From Gemmatimonadota bacterium (GTDB taxonomy: Bacteria > Gemmatimonadota > Gemmatimonadetes > Longimicrobiales > Longimicrobiaceae), in contig JAHWJJ010000314.1 in assembly GCA_019348475.1 (NCBI GenBank), forward strand, positions 1 through 5,701: a DNA stretch of 5,701 bases. Reading direction: 5' to 3'. This document shows positions 1 through 5,206 of this stretch, in pieces; the stretch's first letter is position 1; each line of letters opens with the position of its first letter. The position numbers were made by a program, and so were the translations under genes. The notes beneath the pieces are model-generated. The model was given only the letters and a program-made list of their open reading frames with translations. It made no database searches and was not told the origin of the DNA.

Positions 1-1531
1 CCGCCGAGAGCACTTCCGAACCCCCACCGCCACCGCGCGCCTCCCCGCCGAACCGGCCACCGCGCGCTCCCCCCGCGCGCTCCACGCTCCCGAAGCGGCC
101 CCCGCGCGATCGACCTCCACGCTCCTCCGCGCCAGACCGGCCCCCGCGCGATCCACCCGCGCGCGCTCCGGCGCCGGAGCGAGGGGGACGGTCTTCGCGA
201 TCGGCACCGAATCCGCCGCGCGTCCCACCGCCCCGCGTGCCGCCTGCCCGCGCACCCCCTGCGCGGGGGCCGCCAGCCCGGCCGCCGCGCTCGCCGAAGT
301 CACGATCGGGACGGCCACGGGGCGCGGGAGCCTCGTCCCACTCGTTCGTGCTGCGCGTGCGGGCGCGGGGCGCGGACGGGCGCTCGTCGTCCCATTCGTT
401 CATGCTGCGGCCGTGCTCGTCCGACGCGCGGGGGCGCTTCGGCGGCGCGTCCAGATCCGCGGGGCGGCCGCGCTGCTCCTGCCCCGGCCGCCGCTTCTTC
501 CCCTGCGCGTCGGCCTCGAAGCGCGACCCCGTGCCCAGGTTCTTGCCGGAACGCGCGCCGGCGCGCTTCGGCGGCGCCTCACCCTCGGCGAAGCGCGAGG
601 CGGAGCGGGCGCCGCCGCGGCCGGGCGCGCCTCCCTCCGCCGCCGCCTTCCCGCGCGGGCGACGCTCGCCCTCGGGGGCGGTCGGACGGGTGCGCGCGGC
701 GGAGGGCTTCGCGGCGGCCTTCCCGCGCGGCTTCCCGGACTCCGCCTCGTACGCGCCGTGCGCGTCGCGCGCCCGGGCCTTTTTCGGAGGCGTGCGGACC
801 TGCGAAAGCTCTTCGGGCTGCACGATGCGGTACTTGCCCTTGGGCAGCTCCCCCAGCTCGATGGGGCCGAAGCGGCGGCGCACCAGGCGCGTGACCTCGT
901 GCCCCAGCGCCGCCAGCATCCGCCGCACCTCGCGCTTCTTCCCCTCGCGCAGCACCAGCCTCAGGCGCGAAAGGCCGTTCCCCGCCGGGCCCAGCAGCTT
1001 TGCGCTTTCCGCCTGCGCCACCCCGTCCTCCAGCTCCACCCCTTCCACCAGCTGCCGCAGCGCCGCGTCCGTCGGCTTGCCGGTCGCGACCACCTCGTAC
1101 TCCTTGGTGATCCCGAACGACGGGTGGAGAAAGCGGTTGGCCAGCTCGCCGTCGTTGGTCAGCAGCAGCAGCCCCTCGCTGTCGCGGTCCAGCCGCCCGA
1201 CGTGGAAGAGGCCGTGGTACTTTTCCGGGAGCAGGTCGTACACGGTGCGGCGGTCGAACGGGTCCGTGCGCGTGGTGACGTAGCCGGTGGGCTTGTGCAG
1301 CGCCAGCCAGGTGGTGGGCGCCACCTTCACCTCTTCCCCGTCCACCTCCACCCGGTCCACGCCGGGAACCACGGTGAGCCCCATGGCGGTGACGGTTTCG
1401 CCGTTCACCGCCACGCGCCCCTGCGTGATCATCTCCTCCGACGCGCGGCGCGAGGCCAGCCCCGACCGCGCCAGGAACGCCTGGAGCCGGACCGGCTCAC
1501 CCCGCTTCAGAAACCCCGGCTGCCGTGCCAT
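1..1531 (-). CDS. rluB: 23S rRNA pseudouridine synthase (RsuA/RluB family) with long Arg/Gly-rich tail, partial
   Basis: The product isomerises a uridine of 23S rRNA to pseudouridine in the large ribosomal subunit. An N-terminal S4 RNA-binding domain spans about residues 14-60 (RLQAFLARSGLASRR). The synthase domain spans about 73-245 and contains GRLDRDSEGL, with Asp115 in the position of the catalytic aspartate, then GKKREVRRML near 197-206 and RRRFGPIELGELPKGKYR. The ATG at 1531 follows a purine-rich AGGGAAGAGG (1535-1544). The start lies 35 nt inside scpB, so translation is probably coupled. About 265 further residues (from about 246) form a disordered tail rich in Arg, Gly, Pro and Ala, with no stop before the left edge, so the C-terminus is missing here. 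Usual RluB proteins are roughly 240-300 residues. The family is clear; RluB rather than RluE/RluF is inferred from the scpA-scpB neighbourhood. Confidence 0.93.
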   Translation of the reverse strand, partial: MARQPGFLKRGEPVRLQAFLARSGLASRRASEEMITQGRVAVNGETVTAMGLTVVPGVDRVEVDGEEVKVAPTTWLALHKPTGYVTTRTDPFDRRTVYDLLPEKYHGLFHVGRLDRDSEGLLLLTNDGELANRFLHPSFGITKEYEVVATGKPTDAALRQLVEGVELEDGVAQAESAKLLGPAGNGLSRLRLVLREGKKREVRRMLAALGHEVTRLVRRRFGPIELGELPKGKYRIVQPEELSQVRTPPKKARARDAHGAYEAESGKPRGKAAAKPSAARTRPTAPEGERRPRGKAAAEGGAPGRGGARSASRFAEGEAPPKRAGARSGKNLGTGSRFEADAQGKKRRPGQEQRGRPADLDAPPKRPRASDEHGRSMNEWDDERPSAPRARTRSTNEWDEAPAPRGRPDRDFGERGGRAGGPRAGGARAGGTRGGGTRGGFGADREDRPPRSGAGARAGGSRGGRSGAEERGGRSRGGRFGSVERAGGARGGRFGGEARGGGGGSEVLSA

Positions 1532-2081
1532 CTGCCTCTTCCCTGGGTTGCTCCCGCCGCGCCAGCACCACCGGCAGCTCTTCGCTGCGCGGCAGGTCGT
1601 CCAGGCTGCGAAAGCCAAAGTGCTGCAAAAAGAACTGCGTCGTGCCGTACAGGAGCGGCCGCCCCAGCCCCTCGCCGCGACCCACCACCTCGATCAGCCC
1701 GCGCTCCTGCAGCGTCTTGAGCACGCCACCGGCGCCGACGCCGCGGATCTCCTCCACCTCCGCCCGCCCCACCGGCTGGCGGTAGGCCAGGATGGCCAGC
1801 GTCTCCAGCGCGGGCCCGCTGAGCCGCTGCGCCCCGGGGACGGAGTCGAAGCGCTCCAGCACCGGCGCGAACTCCGGCCGCGTCAGCAGCTGGTATCCGC
1901 CCCCCACCTCGTAGATGGTGAAGGCGCGCGCCTCCCGGTCGTACTCCGCACGGAGCTCGGTGATGGCGGCCTCCACCCGCTCCTCGTCCAGCGCCTCGTC
2001 CGCGCGCGCCAGGTCCGCCGGCGACAGCGGGCTTTCGCTGGCGAACAGCAGCGCCTCGATCACGCGGCTGGCCCGGATCAC
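1497..2081 (-). CDS. scpB: Segregation and condensation protein B
   Basis: ScpB dimers bind the ScpA kleisin and, with SMC, form the bacterial condensin that organises and segregates the chromosome. The 194-residue product is the usual size. It shows two winged-helix regions: the first at about 1-80 (VIRASRVIEALLFASESPLSPADL), the second containing the family hallmark LSGPALETLAILAYRQPVGR at 87-106 followed by AEVEEIRGV. A C-terminal GRPLLYGTTQFFLQHFGF motif lies at 140-157. The GTG start at 2081 overlaps the scpA TGA by 4 nt (GTGA) and sits 4 nt after a good GGGAGG ribosome site (2086-2091). The last 20 or so residues are polar, probably disordered, and overlap rluB. The gene is the third of the leftward operon. 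Confidence 0.95.
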   Translation of the reverse strand: MIRASRVIEALLFASESPLSPADLARADEALDEERVEAAITELRAEYDREARAFTIYEVGGGYQLLTRPEFAPVLERFDSVPGAQRLSGPALETLAILAYRQPVGRAEVEEIRGVGAGGVLKTLQERGLIEVVGRGEGLGRPLLYGTTQFFLQHFGFRSLDDLPRSEELPVVLARREQPREEADGTAAGVSEAG

Positions 2082-2827
2082 GACGCCTCCCGCTCCTGCC
2101 CGGCCCGGTAGATCCACAGCGACGCGAACGGCGACGCCTGCCGCACGCGCACCAGGCTGCGCTTGGCCAGCTCCAGGCAGGCCAGCAGCGAGGCCACCGC
2201 GTGCAGCCGCGTTCCCCACGGCGCCACGATCTGCGCGAACTCCACGCGCCGCGCCTGCTGCAGGGCAGTCAGGATCTCGTGGATCTTGTCGTCGATCTTG
2301 ATCTCGCGCCCGCGGACGTGGTGCACCGTCTCCGGCGCGTTCAGCCGCTCCACCAGCGCGCCCAGCGCCCCCTGCACCTCGTCCCACGTGGTCTGCAGCG
2401 GCAGGTCGGCCAGCCTGGGCGCCGGGCGCGCCTCCACGAACCCGCGGGCGAACAGGCGCGAGCGCTCGCGCTCCGCCCGCTCCAGCAGCCGCGCCGCCTC
2501 GCGAAAGTGCTCGTACTCCAGCAGGCGCCGCACCAGGTCCGCGCGCGGGTCCTCGGCCTCGTCGTCGTCGCCGCGGCGGGGGAACAGCATCTGGGCCTTG
2601 ATGCGCACCAGCGTGGCCGCCATCTCCAGGAACTCCCCCGCGCGCTCCAGCTCCAGCCGCCGCAGGTCGCGGATGGCGGCCAGGAACTGCTGCGTGATGC
2701 GCGAGATGGGGATGTCGAAGATGTCGACGTCCTGGTTGCGGATCAGGTGCAGCAGCAGGTCCAGCGGCCCGTGAAACCGGTCCAGGTCGACGTCGAACGG
2801 GTCCGCCGCCACGGCGTGCGCCTGCAC
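2078..2827 (-). CDS. scpA: Segregation and condensation protein A (kleisin)
   Basis: ScpA is the kleisin that bridges the two SMC heads and recruits ScpB. The 249-residue product is of normal length. The N-terminal domain carries FHGPLDLLLHLIRNQDVDIF (18-37) and the helix FLEMAATLVRIKAQMLFP (66-83). An acidic and arginine-rich linker follows at about 84-125. A C-terminal winged helix includes VASLLACLELAKRSLV (211-226), the SMC-head-binding end. The start is uncertain. The first in-frame GTG (2827) lies 2 nt after the protease stop codon and has no clear Shine-Dalgarno site, suggesting coupled translation. A second GTG at 2812, with a weak GCAGGCG upstream, would shorten the protein by five residues. 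The open frame continues upstream to 3277, but that part is antisense-like shadow inside the protease gene. Confidence 0.94.
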   Translation of the reverse strand: MQAHAVAADPFDVDLDRFHGPLDLLLHLIRNQDVDIFDIPISRITQQFLAAIRDLRRLELERAGEFLEMAATLVRIKAQMLFPRRGDDDEAEDPRADLVRRLLEYEHFREAARLLERAERERSRLFARGFVEARPAPRLADLPLQTTWDEVQGALGALVERLNAPETVHHVRGREIKIDDKIHEILTALQQARRVEFAQIVAPWGTRLHAVASLLACLELAKRSLVRVRQASPFASLWIYRAGQEREAS

Positions 2828-2829
2828 GT

Positions 2830-3492
2830 CTAGGCGGGGGCGAAGATGCCCGCGACCGAGACGACCACCCGCCCCAGGATGCCGATGATCGGCATGAGGA
2901 TGGCGAACCCGCCCAGCACCAGAAAGCCAAAGACGATGAACATCCCGTACATCCCCATGGCGCGGTAGCGGGCGCCCAGGTCCGGCGGCAGCAGGTAGTA
3001 GAAGACGTGCGAGCCGTCCAGCGGCGGGATGGGCACCAGGTTGAAGACCATCAGCACCAGATTGATTCCCACGCCGTACTGGAACATCGTCGCCATGGGC
3101 GCCCACCAGTCGTTCTGGGCCGGCAGCCCGCGCTGAAGCCAGAGCACTGCCACCCACAGAAAGGCGAAGGCGAACGCCAGGATCAGGTTCGCCGCCACCC
3201 CCGCCAGCGACACCAGGATGTCGCCCTTCTTGTAGTTGCGGAAGTTGCGCGGGTTCACCGGTACGGGCCGTGCCCACCCGAAGATGACCCCGGCGCCGGT
3301 GAGGGCGAGGAAGGCGGGCACCAGCAGGCTGCCGATGGGGTCGATGTGCGGGACCGGGTTGAAGGTGAGCCGGCCCAGCATCAGCGCCGTCTGGTCGCCC
3401 TGCTTGAGCGCCACCCAGCCGTGCGCCACCTCGTGCACGACGATGGAGAAGATCAGGACGGGGAGCGACAGCAGAAGAAGTTCAAGGTTCAT
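2830..3492 (-). CDS. Site-2 protease family membrane metalloprotease (peptidase M50)
   Basis: This is a predicted polytopic inner-membrane zinc protease of the compact S2P/M50 class (220 residues), lacking the PDZ domain of RseP. Zinc-site residues are visible: HEVAH at 20-24 (two His ligands and the catalytic Glu) and NLVPIPPLDG at 151-160, with Asp159 as third ligand. Other family motifs are HIDPIGSLL (49-57), GWARPVPVNP (72-81) and SLAGVAANL (95-103). Hydrophobic segments lie at about 3-19, 54-72, 93-120, 135-155 and 183-216. The substrate is unknown; the family cleaves transmembrane segments. I chose the ATG at 3492 because the protein there starts with the first membrane helix just ahead of HExxH. 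Extending to an ATG at 3612 adds a non-conserved peptide that crosses both promoters. It is the first gene of the operon; a small M50 gene next to scpAB is a common arrangement. Confidence 0.92.
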   Translation of the reverse strand: MNLELLLLSLPVLIFSIVVHEVAHGWVALKQGDQTALMLGRLTFNPVPHIDPIGSLLVPAFLALTGAGVIFGWARPVPVNPRNFRNYKKGDILVSLAGVAANLILAFAFAFLWVAVLWLQRGLPAQNDWWAPMATMFQYGVGINLVLMVFNLVPIPPLDGSHVFYYLLPPDLGARYRAMGMYGMFIVFGFLVLGGFAILMPIIGILGRVVVSVAGIFAPA

Positions 3493-3498
3493 GCGGGG

Positions 3499-3528
3499 AA
3501 CGTAGGCGGGGCGCCCCCCGTTTGTCAA
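3499..3528 (-). promoter_or_regulatory. Predicted promoter of the M50-scpA-scpB-rluB operon (leaderless)
   Basis: On the minus strand a perfect TTGACA (3528-3523) is followed, after 18 nt, by TACGTT (3504-3499), which keeps the T-A-N3-T frame of a -10 box. The expected start site, about 7 nt further on, falls on the A of the protease ATG at 3492. No Shine-Dalgarno sequence is present before that ATG, in agreement with a leaderless mRNA. The -10 match is modest, so this is a prediction. Confidence 0.6.
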
Positions 3529-3552
3529 AGCGTTCGCGGGGCGCGGGCGGGG

Positions 3553-3581
3553 TTGACACGAGCCGGTGGCGCGGATATCAT
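3553..3581 (+). promoter_or_regulatory. Strong sigma-70-type promoter of rpsT
   Basis: A perfect TTGACA -35 box (3553-3558), a 17-nt spacer and TATCAT (3576-3581, 5 of 6 matches to TATAAT) form a near-consensus vegetative promoter. Transcription should begin near 3588, giving a leader of about 65 nt before the rpsT start codon. It is divergent from, and 24 nt away from, the -35 box of the protease operon promoter. A strong promoter is expected for a ribosomal protein gene. Confidence 0.85.
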
Positions 3582-3614
3582 TCGGCTTCCATTTTTCTGA
3601 ATCGAACCCCATAA

Positions 3615-3631
3615 CGGTGCCGCCGGCACCG
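3615..3631 (+). promoter_or_regulatory. Hairpin in the rpsT mRNA leader
   Basis: The arms CGGTGCC and GGCACCG pair perfectly (7 bp) around a 3-nt GCC loop, 8 nt upstream of the Shine-Dalgarno site of rpsT. It lies within the predicted leader and has no U tract, so it is not a terminator. A role in translation control or mRNA stability is inference only; S20 synthesis is known to be autoregulated in E. coli. Confidence 0.45.
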
Positions 3632-3639
3632 GTCCCGCT

Positions 3640-3646
3640 GGAGGAG
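3640..3646 (+). promoter_or_regulatory. Ribosome binding site deciding the TTG start of rpsT
   Basis: GGAGGAG lies 7 nt before the TTG at 3654. It is the strongest Shine-Dalgarno match in the window and fixes the non-ATG start. No ATG or GTG in a suitable position could give an intact S20 N-terminus. Confidence 0.85.
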
Positions 3647-3653
3647 CAAAGCC

Positions 3654-3908
3654 TTGCCGAACGTCAAGTCCGCGGAAAAGAGAATGCGGACCAGCGCGAT
3701 CCGCGCCGAGCGCAACCGCCAGTTCCGCTCCAAGCTGCGCACGGCGCTCAAGAAGGTGCGCACCGCCGACAGCGCCGAGGCCGCTGCCCCCGCGTTCCGT
3801 GAGGCTTCGTCGCTGCTGGACCGCGCGGCCCGCAAGCGGATCCTGCATCCCAACCAGGCCGCCCGCGCCAAGAGCCGCCTGAGCGCCCGGATCGCCGCCC
3901 TCGGCTGA
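3654..3908 (+). CDS. rpsT: 30S ribosomal protein S20
   Basis: S20 is a primary 16S rRNA-binding protein of the small subunit, a three-helix bundle. The 84-residue product is the normal size and highly basic. It opens with MPNVKSAEKRMRTSAIRAER, the conserved S20 N-terminus (compare the MANIKSAKKR type), and has a typical C-terminal stretch LDRAARKRILHPNQAARAKS (residues 55-74) ending LSARIAALG. The start is TTG at 3654, supported by the Shine-Dalgarno site 7 nt upstream and by the conserved PNVKSAEKR immediately after it. The gene is monocistronic, with its own near-consensus promoter and a strong terminator 23 nt after the stop. It is transcribed divergently from the protease-scpAB-rluB operon. 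E. coli rpsT also starts with UUG, where the weak start takes part in autogenous control. Confidence 0.97.
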   Translation: MPNVKSAEKRMRTSAIRAERNRQFRSKLRTALKKVRTADSAEAAAPAFREASSLLDRAARKRILHPNQAARAKSRLSARIAALG

Positions 3909-3931
3909 TCCCCCGCTTCAGCACGGCCCGC

Positions 3932-3969
3932 CGAAAACCCCGCCGACTCATGAGTCGGCGGGGTTTTCG
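3932..3969 (+). terminator. Perfect palindromic intrinsic terminator of rpsT
   Basis: A perfect 38-bp palindrome is centred between 3950 and 3951. Its core arm is CCCCGCCGACTCA, flanked by AAAA on the left and TTTT on the right. The transcript would form a stem of about 13 GC-rich base pairs with a small CATG-type loop and then a short U tract. Because it is symmetric it could also stop minus-strand transcription entering from the right, insulating rpsT. Confidence 0.9.
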
Positions 3970-4025
3970 TGTGCTCCCCGGCCACGAAGAAAAAAGCGCC
4001 TCCGCAAGGTGCCCTGGAAACGAAA

Positions 4026-4134
4026 TGTCATTCCGAGGGAGGCGCCGCGGAACCAGTCCCCGTGCAGGATCTCCGGCGCCGACGTGAGGAATCTACTCAC
4101 CCGTGCCTGTACCCTGCCGCACGCCGGCGACTCG
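4026..4134 (+). repeat. Interspersed repeat, copy 1 (REP/MITE-like, foldable)
   Basis: This 109-nt stretch matches the reverse complement of 4982-5091. The left ends agree at 23 of 24 positions (TGTCATTCCGA, then G or A, then GGAGGCGCCGCG). A second block, GGCGCCGACGTGAGGAATCT then ACTCACCC (4075-4102), is matched with two single-base deletions and one substitution. A third block near CCGCACGCCGGCGACTCG is also shared. The middle has diverged. Copy 1 can fold: ATTCC (4030-4034) pairs with GGAAT (4088-4092) and GGCGCC (4041-4046) with GGCGCC (4075-4080), separated by internal loops of 6 and 7 nt. It has no coding potential that I trust. Confidence 0.75.
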
Positions 4135-4546
4135 GGCCGCCAGGACCGCGCCCGCACGACCAACGCCGCTCCTCGTGAAAAGCGGTGTGGCCCGAGCTTG
4201 TCCGCTCTGTTGCCCAGGCTCCAGCCGGGGCGGCGTCTTCGAGATCGCAATCGGGTGGATGATCGTGCCCCGGCAGACCTCCGGCGCGCGACCCTGATGC
4301 CTGCCCCTCCAAAAAACGCGGATCCCGTCCCCTCGCCGGCAGCATCCTCTCTAACAAGGGACGCCTGCATCCTGCTGATCCCATCCGGTCCGCCTCCGGC
4401 CGTCGCACGTGCGTCCATCCAGCACTGCCCGGCTCCCCGCGAGGCGTTCTATCGCAGCCACTCAGCCAGGACGGGCTTCTCCGGCGCGGATTCCAGAACG
4501 ATCCCGCAATCCCGCTATCTGCCGATGGTTGTAGCCGCAACATCCA
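4135..4546. other. Gene-free intergenic stretch
   Basis: No convincing gene lies here. Open frames on both strands give low-complexity or irregular peptides without recognisable domains, and none has a convincing ribosome site. The one structure I can point to is a nested inverted repeat. CTCGGGCC (4131-4138) can pair with GGCCCGAG (4189-4196), and inside it CCGCT (4166-4170) with AGCGG (4181-4185). No U tract follows, so it is not an obvious terminator. The rest looks like diverged non-coding sequence between the repeat and the antitoxin-like gene. Confidence 0.5.
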
Positions 4547-4575
4547 CTGGCACCACCCGCTCCAGGCGGTAGATT
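4547..4575 (+). promoter_or_regulatory. Possible promoter of the AbrB-like gene
   Basis: CTGGCA (4547-4552), a 17-nt spacer and TAGATT (4570-4575) each match 4 of 6 consensus positions. The predicted start near 4582 would give a leader of about 31 nt. No clear operator palindrome is visible, although proteins of this family often repress their own promoter. Weak evidence. Confidence 0.35.
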
Positions 4576-4612
4576 AGGTTGATGGATGCTCCTGCACCGC
4601 GAGAGAGGCCCA

Positions 4613-4924
4613 ATGACGTTCTTGACCATCGACAAGCGAGGGCGCGTTACCCTTCCCGAAGAGGTGCGGCGCGAACTGGCGCTCGACGAGGAAGCGAACC
4701 TTGTGATCATCGAAAAGACGCCGCGTGGCACGTTCGAACTCATTCCCGCCGCGCTCATCCCCAACGACCAGCTCTGGTTTCATCAGCCCGAGATGCAGGC
4801 GCGCCTGGCCGACGCCGAAGCGGACTTCCGGGAGGGCCGCTCCACCCATACGGCCACACCCGGCGACGCGCAGCGATTTCTGGACAGCCTGAAGGCGGGG
4901 CCGCGGCGACGAAAGTCGGAGTAA
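4613..4924 (+). CDS. AbrB/MazE/SpoVT-family DNA-binding protein, orphan antitoxin-like
   Basis: The 103-residue product has an N-terminal swapped-hairpin AbrB-type DNA-binding domain at about 1-47 (MTFLTIDKRGRVTLPEEVRR, then a short helix and VIIEKTPRGTFELIPA). The C-terminal part (about 52-93) contains LWFHQPEMQARLADAEADF followed by REGR and ends FLDSL. It resembles the toxin-binding tail of MazE/AbrB-type antitoxins (Trp, Glu-x-Gln, acidic helix, E-GR, then a short amphipathic end). The last 10 residues are basic. I chose the ATG at 4613, preceded by GAGAGAGG (4601-4608) 4 nt away; an ATG at 4586 would add nine residues ahead of the domain. No toxin gene follows: the next 280 bp carry no plausible plus-strand gene and instead hold a repeat copy. 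It could be a solitary transcription regulator or the remnant of a toxin-antitoxin pair. Confidence 0.85.
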   Translation: MTFLTIDKRGRVTLPEEVRRELALDEEANLVIIEKTPRGTFELIPAALIPNDQLWFHQPEMQARLADAEADFREGRSTHTATPGDAQRFLDSLKAGPRRRKSE

Positions 4925-4981
4925 TACTCCGCTACCTCCGCTGAGTACGTCTACCGATCCGGCAAAGGAATCAGGTCGCTG

Positions 4982-5091
4982 CGAGTACGACGTGCGGAAG
5001 CAGGCCACCAGATTGGGCGAGTAGTTCCTCAGTCGGCGCCAAGCCATCTGCCGCCAGTCCAGTCAGGCGCGGCGCCTCCTTCGGAATGACA
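4982..5091 (-). repeat. Interspersed repeat, copy 2 (inverted relative to copy 1)
   Basis: Read on the minus strand from 5091, this 110-nt stretch repeats 4026-4134: TGTCATTCCGAAGGAGGCGC at the outer end, GGCGCCGACTGAGGAACTAC at 5040-5021, and CCGCACG then ACTCG at the inner end. The GGCGCC pair (5077-5072 and 5040-5035) and the TTCC/GGAA pair are kept, so the fold is conserved although the middle has changed. It points towards copy 1 and lies just after the AbrB-like gene. Confidence 0.75.
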
Positions 5092-5142
5092 GATTATCTC
5101 CGGATTCCGTACCAGGCGACCTGTTCTTCCCTTGCCAAACGC

Positions 5143-5170
5143 AAAAGCCCGCCGATGACCCGCGGGCTTT
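5143..5170 (-). terminator. Intrinsic terminator of the zinc-ribbon gene
   Basis: On the minus strand AAAGCCCGC (5170-5162) pairs with GCGGGCTTT (5152-5144) around a 9-nt loop, and the second arm runs into TTTT (5146-5143). It lies 36 nt after the stop codon of the zinc-ribbon gene. On the plus strand it could also weakly stop transcription coming from the AbrB-like gene. Confidence 0.8.
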
Positions 5171-5200
5171 CGCACTTTCGCACTCACGCACTCACGCACC
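5171..5200. repeat. Short 8-nt tandem repeat
   Basis: Four imperfect units of eight bases occur in a row: CGCACTTT, CGCACTCA, CGCACTCA and a truncated CGCACC. They fill the space between the terminator stem and the zinc-ribbon stop codon, and so lie in that gene's predicted 3' untranslated region. No function is apparent; replication slippage is the likely origin. Confidence 0.7.
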
Positions 5201-5206
5201 ACGATC

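Noticed and set aside
237..2111. Long plus-strand open frames (348, 435 and 274 codons) opposite rluB and scpB
   Set aside because: They are antisense shadows of clearly conserved minus-strand genes; the peptides are Arg/Ala/Pro/Ser-rich without domains, as GC-rich codon bias produces.
2828..2829. trpS or another gene between the protease and scpA, as seen in some genomes
   Set aside because: Only 2 nt separate the two genes here.
2163..3600. Plus-strand open frames of about 200 codons opposite scpA and the protease gene
   Set aside because: Same reason: no recognisable domain or ribosome site, while the opposite strand carries well-conserved proteins.
3493..3612. N-terminal extension of the M50 protease to an ATG at 3612
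   Set aside because: The added 40 residues are not membrane- or protease-like, and the segment contains the -35 and -10 boxes of two divergent promoters.
3525..3985. Minus-strand open frames overlapping rpsT (107 and 135 codons)
   Set aside because: Shadows of the S20 gene, running across its promoter or terminator.
4009..4572. Plus-strand 187-codon frame after rpsT
   Set aside because: It begins inside repeat copy 1, has no ribosome site or domain, and its peptide is irregular; treated as non-coding.
4925..4981. A toxin gene or remnant following the antitoxin-like gene
   Set aside because: The stretch before the repeat is only 57 nt, and I could find no plus-strand frame or motif of a known toxin family.
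4574..5047. Minus-strand 157-codon frame
   Set aside because: It starts inside repeat copy 2 and then runs antisense to the AbrB-like gene, which has a recognisable domain.
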